Positions 25,101-37,100 of a DNA stretch of 64,000 nucleotides are shown here, one piece after another. Source of the stretch: Myotis daubentonii (taxonomy: Eukaryota > Chordata > Mammalia > Chiroptera > Vespertilionidae); assembly GCF_963259705.1 (NCBI RefSeq), contig NC_081844.1, forward strand, positions 106,666,671 to 106,730,670, read 5' to 3'. Position 1 is the stretch's first letter. Every line of letters starts with the position of its first letter. The position numbers and the translations under genes are program-made. The notes beneath the pieces were generated by a model, which did not search any database, was not told the DNA's origin, and saw only the letters and a list, made by a program, of their open reading frames with translations.

Positions 25101-28100
25101 GCGGAGCAGCAGAGCTGCTGTGTTTGCACAAATCGCTTTACCAGGGTTGAGAACCATTACCAAAACAGGGAGGCAAGCCTGTGCAAAAATGATTTCATGT
25201 CTAGTTACTTCCAAGAAATGATTAGGGAATTGCTGATTTCTGACCTGTCACCGTTGCTATATAAACCGTAGGGTTGGGAAGAAAGAGAACGGGCTCCAGC
25301 ACTCACTTTCATTCTCATTCAGTCTCGAGGCCTAATATAAATGGGGAGATTGGGATCCACACAGTGGTGGGGAGAAAGAGGAGGGGGCAGGCGGGAAGAA
25401 AGGAAAAATAGTTGTAGGAGAAGGAATGGAGAGAGAAGAGTGGAAAATAAGGGTTGAGAGAAGCTTATAATCTTAGGTCAAATTTCGAATTGTGAACCCA
25501 GGACGATATAATTAAATAGAATTCCTTCTGCAAAAATGTTATTTTTATGTTAATCCAAAATCTGTTCCATCCTTTTACATTAACCCATAGTGGAGGGCAT
25601 TAGTAAGTTTGGTGCTCAGTACACAGTTTAATAATCACTCATGCTGCAGACTTCAGTTGCTAAGCATTTTTGACACTGGAATTGGATCAGAAGTATATGT
25701 GTGCCTCATTTTCCCTGGTACCCAGGTCTATACTTCACTGTCTCTCAATGAATAAAAACCCAGTTTTTGCCTTGAGATCAATTTTTCTACCTCAGTGAAA
25801 AGACAGGACCAATAAATAGGTCCAGAAAGCACGTGGAGAGTACTAGGAAAGTTGTGTGGTGTGCGTGGTTCTGAGGACAGAGCCATCCCTCGCGCCTGCA
25901 GGGATAGGGCAGGAGCCCTGGAGTCTTCCATGAGTTATATACCAAACTAACCAAGGAAGACCTTTCAACAAAGGCAACCTTTCCTTGATGGACTTTTGAA
26001 TCCAACACAAGACTCTCCATATTTGACACATTTTCAGTCGGAGCATCAAAGATCTAAAATCTCCAAAATCATTTTCTGACCATATACAGTATTACACCCT
26101 AGCCCTGATTTTTGTATGCAGGTGAACTTGCACTGCAGTCCTAAAGTTTGAGATGCTTTTTACTATCATGAAAATAATGAGTATCTGTCACACTGGGGCT
26201 GGGAACCTAGAGGTGAGGAGGAATGGCAAGGCGGGATGGGGCTGCATCATATTACCCCCATTTCTCGCTGTCACAAGGCGGCAAAGAGAGAAGGCTAGCG
26301 GTTCTAGCAGAGGGTGCTAACATTCTGAGACTTCTGAAACATGCCAAGACTTCTGAGCAAGAAAAGGGGGGTAAGGGAGATGTGGTTTTAAAATATGGCT
26401 ATACAAAATGTATCTCTTGTTAAATAAAATGGTGTAACTTAAACTTCGTTTAAACCATCTGTAGGAAAATACGCAGTAAAGAAGTCAAGGAGAACTGACG
26501 TAGAAGACCTGACTCCCAACCCTAAAAAACTGCTGCAGATAGGCAATGAGCTGCGGAAACTGAACAAAGTGATCAGTGACCTGACCCCAGTCAGTGAGCT
26601 CCCCTTAACTGCCCGGCCACGGTCAAGGAAGGAAAAGAACAAGCTGGCTTCCAGGTCAGTGCTGGTCATGCTCATTCATGTAAGAAGTCTAGGGCAGTGA
26701 TGGCGAACCTATGACACGCGTGACAGAGGTGACACGCGAACTCATTTTTTGGTTGATTTTTCTTTGTTAAATGGCATTTAAATATATAAAATAAATATCA
26801 AAAATATAAGTCTTTGTTTTACTATGGTTGCAAATATCAAAAAATTTCTATATGTGGCACGGCACCGGAGTTAAATTAGGGTTGTTCAAAATGCTGACAC
26901 GCTGAGCTCAAAAGGTTCGCCATCACTGGTCTAGGAGGTGAGGCTAGCCTGGCAGCGAGCTTGTGTAGGAGCTCATGTGACCCTCAACCATTTATTCAGA
27001 AATGGACTTTTATAAAAGAGAATTATAATTTTTCCTTTGAAAGTAAAAGGCACTATTTATGCTTAATGGAAAAAGTTTTAAAGAGGTAAATGGGCACAAG
27101 TCTAGTATAACAATGAAAACTTTTATCATAGCCTCGTGCTTTGTTTATTTTGTAGTAATTAAAATTCACCCCTTTTAATGTACACTTCTATGAGGTTTGA
27201 CAAACACACTGATCATATAAGCACCACCACAATCAAGATATTGAACATTTTAATCACCTTCAAAAATGTCCTCATGGTCCTTTGTAAACCCTTCTCCCGC
27301 TCTTAACCCCTCACCATCACCAATCTGTGTTTTATTTGTAGTTTCTAGAATGTCACATAGATGGATGGAGTCATGCTGCAGATAGCCTTTTGACTGAGTT
27401 CTTTGGTTCAGCATGATGCATTTGAGATTCATCCTTACTGCTGTGAGGAGTAATAGTTTGTTCCTTTGTATTGCTGAGTAGTATTCCTTTGTAGGAATGT
27501 ACTATAGTTTATCCGTTCACCAGTTGAAGGACGTTTGGGTTGTTTACAGTTTGGGGCAATTGTGAGTAAAGCCACCACAAACATTCACTTAGAGGTGTTT
27601 GTGTGGACATAAGTTTTCATCTCTTTAGGGTAAATACCCAGGAGTGTATGTTTAATTTTATAAGAAAAACTGTCTAAGTAGTTATCTCCAAAGTAATACA
27701 GCAAATTTTTTTAGAAGTTACTACTTCCCAAAGTAGCTATATGTCCTATTTTATAACCCCACCAGCAATCTATGAGGGCTTTATTTTTGAATATGCTTAA
27801 AATTTTTTAAAAATCAGCGTGGATAAATTATTATATTGTGGGTTTTTGGTAAATGAGTTACTATCGTTAGGCAGTGGTTTTTGGTTACTATTAGAAAATG
27901 TCTGACAGCAATAAAGAGAAGTATATTCTGCATATTCACTTAAAAAAAGTGAATTAATTGTTTCTTCCTTTCACAGGGCTTGTCGATTAAAGAAAAAAGC
28001 CCAGTATGAAGCTAATAAAGTGAAATTATGGGGCCTCAACACAGAATATGGTAAACCTACACCTTTAAGAGTTTGATTAACCTCCTGTTACTTTGCTGAC

Positions 28101-31100
28101 CACTCTTTTCCTTAGGTTTTGTTATTTGCGTTCCCTGGATTCTGCCCAGCCTCCTTTTTGTTAATCCATTCAGTAAGCTACATGCTCTTCTTACTCATTC
28201 CTGTCCTAGTGTGAGTGTCTGCATCTGGGCTTCCCAGACAGATATCCTCTCTGCCCTGATGAGCTCATTTACTTGTGAGCATAGTCATTTCTTACTTTTA
28301 TAGTGGTGTTGCTGGGTTAGCCAGATGTATTGACTACTGTTTATTTTAGTCTTTGAATGGATAGTTTAGATCTCTGGTTTACACGGCCGATTCCACATTG
28401 GATTTGTCTCTGTGCATGTTGAAATACAGAGTTCTAGGCTTCTTCCCAGATCCTCTGAATTGTAATCTGTGCAAGGAGTACCCAGGAATTTACATGTTGA
28501 ACACCATCTTGGTTACTCTTATGCAACCTTCCTAGCATATTTTGGGAATCGTTGGTTTAGATCAGTACTTCTCAATCTTTCACATCATGGCTCATGTAGA
28601 AAATTATCATCTCTAAGGCATCCTGGAATATAACAGGGTATCCCACTCATAGGAAGAGGCCCCTGTGGGTGGCCTCTTACACTTAGAACCCTTAACACAT
28701 TAAGCGCCATGTTAGTCACCACTGACTGACACTATACTTTGCATCCGGAACTCGTCAGTCACTGGTGCCGCCAGCATATTGGTGAAATTGGATATCTCCA
28801 GCTAAAGGGAAAGGAAGACAAGACAAGCTTGGCGCTTAACGTGTTAATAGCACACTAGGGGGTTAGAAAGCTCTGGCTTGAGCTGTGTCCCTCCTTTCTC
28901 CCTTGCTCTGTTACTGTTCCTTAAGCTTGGTACCATAGAGTTTGCATGTTCCTTTGCCTCTAAAATTGCCAACTTCACTGTGTAGCTTTTCGACTAAGTT
29001 GTATCAGAAAGTGAAACAGTGGCAAAATGATCAATTATTATTTGTGTGTCTAGAGATTTTCTTAAGTCCAGCATGATGTCTGGCACATCGGTGCTCATAA
29101 ACTTGTGTAGTTTTTCTTAATCGTTGATCGTGATTATCTTGTTTCCATTTGTGAGGGCAGAAAGAGGATTTCCAGCTGTGAAGTTTATAACTTGTTAAAC
29201 GAACTGATGTTTTTATTTATTAATGGCCTTCTAATCAAGGTACATGAATTAGATGAAACAATAGTTGGCTTCTTGGAATGGAAATCTCCATTTTCCTACT
29301 TTTCTTTCTTACTGTTGAAGCATTTTGAATTTGAGCTCTGTGAATATGTATAGATGTAATTACTGTAATGTCACAGCATTTGTATGTCTTTTAGAACCCA
29401 GCTGGCTCACACTGTGAGGGGATGTGGTGGGCTACTGGGAGCCTTCTGGGTCTGTGTTTCTTTGGACACATGTTTGCATCTATCTTTCTGTTGTTCAGTT
29501 AATGTATTTATCCATAATTATATACATCTCTGTGGCTGTATATTTTTGCATTTGTTAAATCAATTGACCGGGTATGTATGGGTCTACTTCTGAACTCAGT
29601 ATTCTGTCCATTGATCTATTTGTCTATATTTTATGTAAACGATCTTGATTACTGTATTTCATAGTAAATCTTAAAGTCAGGTAGTGTTAGTCTTTGCTAG
29701 TCCTCCAATTTTGTTCTTTCCTTTCAAAGTTGTTTTGGCTATTCTAGGTCCTTTGCATGACCATATAATTTTAGAATTAATGTATCGCGTTTTTAAGAAA
29801 AAGCTTAGTGAAATTTGATTTGGATTGCTTTGAGTGTAAATCAATTTTGAGAGAATTACCATCTTTTTTTTTTTTTTAATTAAATCTTTATTGTTCAGAT
29901 TATTACATTTGTTCCTCTTTTTTTTCCCCCCCATAACTCCCCTCCTCCCAGTTCCCGCCCCACCCTCCGCCCTCACTCCCCACCCACTGTCCTCATCCAT
30001 AGGTGCACGATTTTTGTCCAGTCTCTTCCCACATCTCCCACACCCCTTTCCTCCCCAAGAATAGTCAGTCCATTCCCTTTCTATGTCCCTGATTCTATTA
30101 TAATCAACAGTTCAGTCTGTTCATCAGATTATTAATTCACTTGATTCTTAGATTCACTTGTTGATAGATGCATATTTGTTGTTCATAATGTGTACCTTTA
30201 CCTTTTTCTTCCTCTTCCTCTTCTTAAAGGATACCTTTCAGCATTTCATATAATCCTGGTTTGGTGGTGATGAACTCCTTTAGCTTTTCCTTATCTGTGA
30301 AGCTCTTTATCTGACCTTCAATTCTGAATGATAGCTTTGCTGGATAAAGTAATCTTGGTTGTAGGTTCTTGGTATTCATCACTTTGAATATTTCTTGCCA
30401 CTCCCTTCTGGCCTGCAAAGTTTCTGTTGAGAAATCAGCTGACAGTCGTATGGGTATTCCCTTGTAGGTAACTGAGTTTCTTTCTCTTGCTGTTTTTAAG
30501 ATTCTCTCTTTATCTTTTGCTCTTGGCATTTTAATTATGATGTGTCTTGGTGTGGTCCTCTTTGGATTCCTTTTGTTTGGGGTTCTCCGCGCTTCTTGGA
30601 CCTGTAAGTCCATTTCTTTCACCAGGTGGGGGAAGTTTTCTGTCATTATTTCTTCAAATAGGTTTTCAATATCTTGCTCTCTCTCATCTTCTGGCACCCC
30701 TATAATTCTGATGTTGGTATGCTTGAAGCTGTCCCAGAGGCTCCTTACACTATCCTCGCATTTTTGGATTCTTTTTTCATTTTGCTTTTCCGGTTGGATG
30801 TTTTTTGCTTCCTCGCATTTCAAATCATTGACTTGATTCTTGCGCTCCTCTGGTCTGCTGTCGGGCGTCTGTATAATATTCGTTATTTCAGTCCGTGTAT
30901 GCTTAATTTCTCGTTGGTTCCCCAATATAAGATCGAGGGTCTTATTAGTTTTCGTGTAGATCTCATTAAGTTTATCGACAGCTTCTAAACAGTTCTTGAG
31001 AGACCTTAAAAGTGTGGTTCTGAACTCTATATCTTCCATTGACAATTTTGTCCTGTTTCTTTGTCTCCGCATTTTGTTATGCTTCCTTGGTGTACCCCCT

Positions 31101-34100
31101 AGTGGTCTTTGTTCGCAGTCTTATAGTTAAATCTTGATTGTTGTAGCTAATTCCAGGGAGGGTTTGACCTCCAGGCGAAGTGGCTATGAGAATCAGCTGT
31201 GTCAGCAGTGAGAGAACTTCTGTCCTCTAGGTGCTAATCTAGCCTTTGCCTGAGGCTATCCGGCAAATGCCTCTGTGCAGGGCTTGGGCGGGGCGGGTCG
31301 CACAGGATCAACAGGGTGGGCCAGAGAGAGCAGTTATGGCAGCTCTCAGTCCTGTCTCCAGGGGCTCTGCCTCTCTGAGTCCCAGCACCCGCTGCAAAGC
31401 TCGGAGAGAAAGCTGCACTCGCTCTGACCGAAGCCAGACAGTCCCGCTTCTCCTGTTTGAGTCTGGGTCCCTAAAGACTTGCCCGGATCTGGTGCTCAGA
31501 GTCTGCGACTCCCTCCCGATTGAAAACGACAACCGTGCCCTCCGCCGCCAGCCCGCTCCGCGCACTCCGCACCTCAGAATTTGACTTCACCACTGCGCCT
31601 CCTCTGAGTGTCCGTGTGCGTTTCTCTTTCCTCCTAGTTGTAGGACTTCCACTCAGCCAGCGTTCCTGTGGTTCTGGGTGATGTCCGTTCCGTGTTTTAG
31701 TTTCACTTTTGAAGTAGTTGTTCAAAGCAGCAAACTCCGGTGTTAACCTATGCCGCCATCTTGGTTCTCCGAGAATTACCATCTTAACAAAATGGAGTTT
31801 TCCAATTCATTAACTTGGTATCTCTTTCTATCTAGTTAAGGCTTCTTTAATTTCTCTCCATCTTCTTTTATTGTTTTCAGAATAGAGTGCTTGAATATCT
31901 TTTGTGAGATTTATTCCTGGGTATTTTATATTTTCTTGGTACTGCTGTAAATGGAATTATCTTTGAAACTTTATTTTCAAACTTTTTGCTGATTATAAAT
32001 GCATATGAAATGGATTTTTTAGTATTATTCTTATATCTTATCTTGCTAAATTTGTTTACTAGTTCTAGTAGTAGGTATGTAGATGCTCTGGGATTTTTAT
32101 TGAAGCAATTATCATTCTCAAATAGGGAAAAGATTGTGTGTTTTTTAATCCGCACCAGAGGATATGTTTTTATTGACTTTATAGAGAGGGGAAGGGAGAG
32201 AGAGAAAGAGAAACACATTGATGTGAGAGAGAAATGCACCTCAACTGGGGATTGAACCCTCAACCTTTCGGTGTATGGGACGATGCTCCAGCCAACTGAG
32301 CCACACCGGCCAGGGCTAAATACGGAAGGTTTTATTTCTTCCTTTCTGATCTTTATGCCTTTTATTTATTTTCATTGCCTATTGCAATGTCTAGGACATT
32401 GAACACAAGTGGTGATTACTTGGTTTGCAATTTTGGGGTGGGGGTGAGTAACTTTTCACATTGAATTATGTCGGCTGTAGGCTCTTTTTGCAGATGAGAT
32501 GCCTCTATCATTTGGAGTAAGTTGAATTTTTTTCCTAGTTTCATTGATCAAGAATAGGTATTTAGTATTGTCATATAAGGGATTTTTTTGCATTTATTAG
32601 AATAATCATGTTGTATTATCCTTTTTTTTCTAGTAATATATCACATATTCTCCTGTTAATATGGTGAATTACATTAACTGATTTTTTAATATAAAGCCAA
32701 CCGTGCATTATTAATAAACTCTACTTGGATATGGTGTATTTCCCTTTTTATAGTAGAGTCTATTGCAAATAGTTCATTAAAGATTTTTATGTCTATATTC
32801 AGTAGGGATATTAGTCTATAATTTTTCCTTTTTATAATGTCTTTGTCACGTTTAGGTTTTGGGCTATCCTTGCCTTATGGAATGAAGTGAGCCATAATCT
32901 TTATCTTTTTAAAAAACTTTAAGATCAGTTTTATTTCTTCATTGTATGTTTGATAGAATTTGCCATTAAAACCATCTGTTTTTTGGGGGGCGGAATATTT
33001 TTTGATAAATTCAACTCCTTACTAGAAATAGGCTGTTAGATTTTCCATTTCTTCTTGTTTTCAAGAAATTTGTCCATTTCATCCAAGTTGTTCAATTTGT
33101 TCGCATAGCATTTTCTTCTTATCTTTTTAATGGCTCTAGATTCTGAAGTAATAACCCCTTTTTCATTCTAAATATAGATAATTGATTGGTCTAGCTGGGG
33201 ATGGGGATTGGGGGGAGGAGGAGGTATCCATTTTGTTGGTGTTTTCAAAGAACCAGCTTTAGGCTTTAACTTTCTTTTTCTTTTGTGTTTGTGTTCAGTT
33301 TCATTGATTTCTGCTATTATCTTTATTATTTTCCTCCTTCTATTTACTTTTGGTTAATTCTGCTCTTTTTAAGCTTTTTTTAAGATAGGGAAATTTGTTC
33401 TTAAATCTTTAGTCTTTGAAGGACTTTGTTTGATTTATTTAATAAACATTTACCAAGATCTTATGAATCGATATACCAGGCACTGTCATAGTTCTTAAAG
33501 CTATGAGGACAAATAGGGCAAGTTGCTTACAGGATAGTGGACATTGGTACATGTCTTCAGTGTTTTATCAGAAGTGGCACATCAGCCTTAGTTGGTTTGG
33601 CTCAGTGGATAGAGCCTTGGCCTGCAGAGTGAAGGGTCCTGGGTTCGATTCCAGTCAAGGGCACATGCCCAGGTTGCGGGCTCGATCCCCAGTAGGGGGC
33701 ATGCAAGAGGCAGCCAGTCAGTGATTCTCTCTCATCATTGATGTTTCTATCTCTCTCTCCCTCTCCCTTCCTCTCTGAAATCAATAAAAATAAATTTTTT
33801 AAAAAGTGCACATCATTTGAAATTAGTCTGCTTGGATAAGAAAGCTTATAACTATTACTGCTTAATGTTTTCTTAAATATTTTCCATTTTTTAATTGAAT
33901 ATCTGTTATTACATAATTAAAAGCAAATTCTTCTATGTTAGTGACACACTCCAAGTGTCTTGTTCTGTCTTACAGATAATTTATTGTTTGTAATCAACTC
34001 CATCAAGCAAGAGATTGTAAACCGAGTACAGAATCCAAGAGAGGAGAAAGGACCCAACATGGGGCAGAAGCTTGAAATCCTCATTAAAGATACTCTTGGT

Positions 34101-37100
34101 AAGAAGAATACTGGATAACTTAATAACAATAACAACGTAGTGTAAAATATATGTTTCAAGAGGAAAAGAAAAAACTCAAGTGATCTCATTGTAGTTACTG
34201 TTTGTTACAAGTAGTTTTGTCTCTTTTTTTAAATATATATTTTATTTTTAAATATATTTTTATTGATTTCAGAGAGGAAGGGAGAGGAAGTGAGAAATAG
34301 AAACATTGATGATGAGAGAGAATCATTGCTTGGCTGCCTACTTTTGTCTTTTGAGATTTATCATTCATCAACATCTACTGCCCATTACCACATGTACTTA
34401 GATCTCATCACTGCACTATTTTAATGCTTAAGGAAGAAAAACTTCTAGCAATCTTAACTTTCTCTGGGGAAAAGGAAAATAAAGATCTCTGAGCTGTCAG
34501 GCCTGCAGTTTATACTGTAGTCAAGGTGCTTATCCATTCGTTTTACCTCTAATAAACGCCACAGGATTCTAACAAACTTGACTGCCTGATTTCCATCCCT
34601 GAACAGATTATACAACATGGGGAGGAACAGAGGTGGGCATCCTGAAGTCAGGCACAGCTCCCTGACCGGGAGAACGGGCAGCTAATGCAGGCACAGGCGT
34701 GAGAACGCTGGCACCGGACAGATCACTTACAGATCAGCAGCATCCCTAGGGCTTTGAGGCAGAGTGCGATCTGTGAAGACCCTGAGGCATCATAAAACGG
34801 CTTCGGCTACATTACGTATTCTTTGCGTTAAAGCATTTGTTTCATATTCTTTCAGTACATTTCTGCCTTCTGTTTCTTGTTCTCCAAAATGCTTTTCAGT
34901 CTTTCTTTGTTAAATAAAGGGAGGAATTTAGTATTATAAGAAAAGTTTCTTTTTGCCTTCTTATTTTTTAATTTAAAGGCCTTCTATGTTGATAACTTTG
35001 TATATTCCCTTTACATCTAAAAGTCAGTTGTACCAGATACAAAATCCTTGACTCATTTTCTTTCTTTGAGTATGTTACATATGTTTCTCCATTTTTCTCT
35101 GGCACTAAGTGTTGCCGTTGAAAAGCTAATAATTGCCTAATTTTTTCTTTATAAGTCATTTGCTATTTTTGCCTAGAAGTCGACAGGATTTTTTTCTTTT
35201 TCTTTTTTACTAGACTGTATCTTGGCATTGGTAGTTTTAGGTTGCTATTCTCGTGTGCAGTGTGCTCTTTCGGTGTGTAGTTTCCAATCTTTCTCTTTTT
35301 TCTCTTTAAATCAGGCATTTATAAACAAGAGCGCATACATTAATTACATAAAAACAGCTTTCGAATCGTAGAGCAAGTCATATTGTCATTAGCAGCAGCA
35401 GAGGAGAGACCTGGAGGCGGTGGGTGTCCTGGCGGGGACAGAGGCAGAGGCAGAGCTTTGTGTTTTCCGTGAGGAAGGACAAGCTTCCTCGGGAACCCGA
35501 ACCCGCCGCAGAGCTGCCGCCCAGCCCAGCACCCAGTCTCTGTAGGGCTTACTCCGCGCTTTGGTTTTCTTCTTTAAGGACTTACTACCTGTGGGTTGGT
35601 TTTTCTTTGCCTATTTTTAATGTTAAAATTCTTTCTCCCTTTCACTTCTGTTTCTCTTAAAAGCATTATTTGTTACATTTATTTGCTCTTGTGTTCCTTT
35701 TATTTATTTTTTATTATTATTTTTTAATTGTTTTATTGTTTAAAGTATTACAAAGAGTATTACATATGTCTCCTTTTTTCACCGCCCTTGACAATCCCCT
35801 GGCCTCCCTTGTGTTCCTTTTAGTTTTGCCTTAATTTCAAGAGTTAATTTTTTTTAAATTTCTAATTCTTTTCTGAGTTCTGTCTTATTTCTGTTTTTCT
35901 ATTTCTCATTATTATGTTCTGTCATATCTTGTATCATTTTCTTTAATGTCTTGCAGTTCATTTTGAAATAATAATGGGTTATAGTTTTCACACACTTTTA
36001 TTGTTTGTAGCAATCTTCTTATTTTCTTTGGTCTTACTTTTTATGGGATTTTGACCTTGATACTTTTCTGTTATTTATTTGTATGTGAAATTAGGTTTTT
36101 TTTTGAATTTTCAAAAGGAAGTTTTGTTCACGATAGCTTTTCTAACTTCAAACTTCACAGAAACCCCTGTTTTCGGTTAATGTAAAAAAAAAAAATTGCA
36201 TTTGTTCATGAGATGGTCATTCATGTCCAGCCACAAGAGAGGACACAGGAGAGGAGCAGAGAAAGAAAGTCCATCCTAGAGAGACCAGTCACTGCAGGCC
36301 ACAGTGAGGCACAGTGAGGCACAGGGCCGGAGTCTAAGGGAGCCCCGAGCAAGCAGGTGGGGAAGAGCGCGAGAGAGAAGCAAGCCAGGGAAGTGCCCTT
36401 CATAGGGGTCAAGCTGGTACAAAAGCAAAGGTGTGAGGGCATTCATTTGATTCATTCGAGTCATTAGGCCACAGTCAGGTGAGGGCAAGAAGAGGAACTC
36501 CGGCAGGGCCAGCCTGTCACACTAGTGCACACGCCAGCTTTCTTCCTGAGATTTCTTCTGTGTCCCTCGCCATTTTATCTGGACCATTCTTTCTTATCTA
36601 TTGTCCCTGTCTTGCTCAGTTTTTATTCTTATTCATTCTGGCTCCTGTCCTGCAAGGGAGTCACGGCTGGTCAGTTTTCTGAATTCACACGGGCTACACA
36701 CTGCAGCCCCTTCTCCTCTTCCTGTGGGCTCCTTGCACGCACCCCGGACTCACTGTTCGGTTGGGCTAGATCTCTCCCCGTCCAGCTGTTTCCTGTCGGC
36801 CTCCTGTGCCTTCCGGTGACTCACCTGTTGTCTGTTTCAGACTTCTTTTGTTCTCAGGTCCATTACTTCTTTTGACTCATCCCGCACAAACACTGATATT
36901 GTTGATACCATGCAGGTTTTACAGCTTTTCGTAGTTTCTTCCCATCCTCTTGAATTTTGGGTTCCTGTCACTTGTTTAAATTTTCCATGGGCTTATGGGG
37001 TTTTTGTTTGTTTGTTCAAGTATATTTTTATTGATTTTTTTTTTTTTTGATTGAGAGAAAGGGAGAGGGGGAGAGAGAAACATTAGTTGGCTGCCTCCTG

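Larger units (their letters stand above)
26655..27976. other. CREBRF: CREBRF intron
   Basis: Contains the second hAT MITE only 40 bp after the donor and an old L1 piece. The rest is AT-rich unique sequence. Confidence 0.8.
29530..33470 (-). mobile_element. Old antisense L1 ORF2 region, split by a HAL1-like insertion and a SINE
   Basis: 29530-29850 and 31786 to about 33470 read as one decayed L1 ORF2 on the minus strand. Typical antisense blocks are TGTCCATTGATCTATTTGTC, GTTGTTTTGGCTATTCTAGG and TTTATTCCTGGGTATTTTAT. The two halves are continuous once the insertion at 29866-31770 and its duplicated target are removed. There are many stops and no usable frame. Boundaries are approximate. Confidence 0.75.
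28051..33975. other. CREBRF: CREBRF intron, 5.9 kb, built mostly from nested transposons
   Basis: 28051-28690 and 28850-29430 look unique. A piggyBac-type MITE, an old antisense L1 split by a HAL1-like element, and two SINEs occupy most of the rest (separate entries). Confidence 0.8.

Noticed and set aside
31246..31584. GC-rich frames on both strands near 31.3-31.8 kb, possible CpG-island gene
   Set aside because: The sequence is the 5'UTR of the HAL1-like element.
33584..33660. tRNA-like sequences with A and B box motifs
   Set aside because: They are heads of Ves SINEs, part of longer repeated units with A-rich tails, not tRNA genes.
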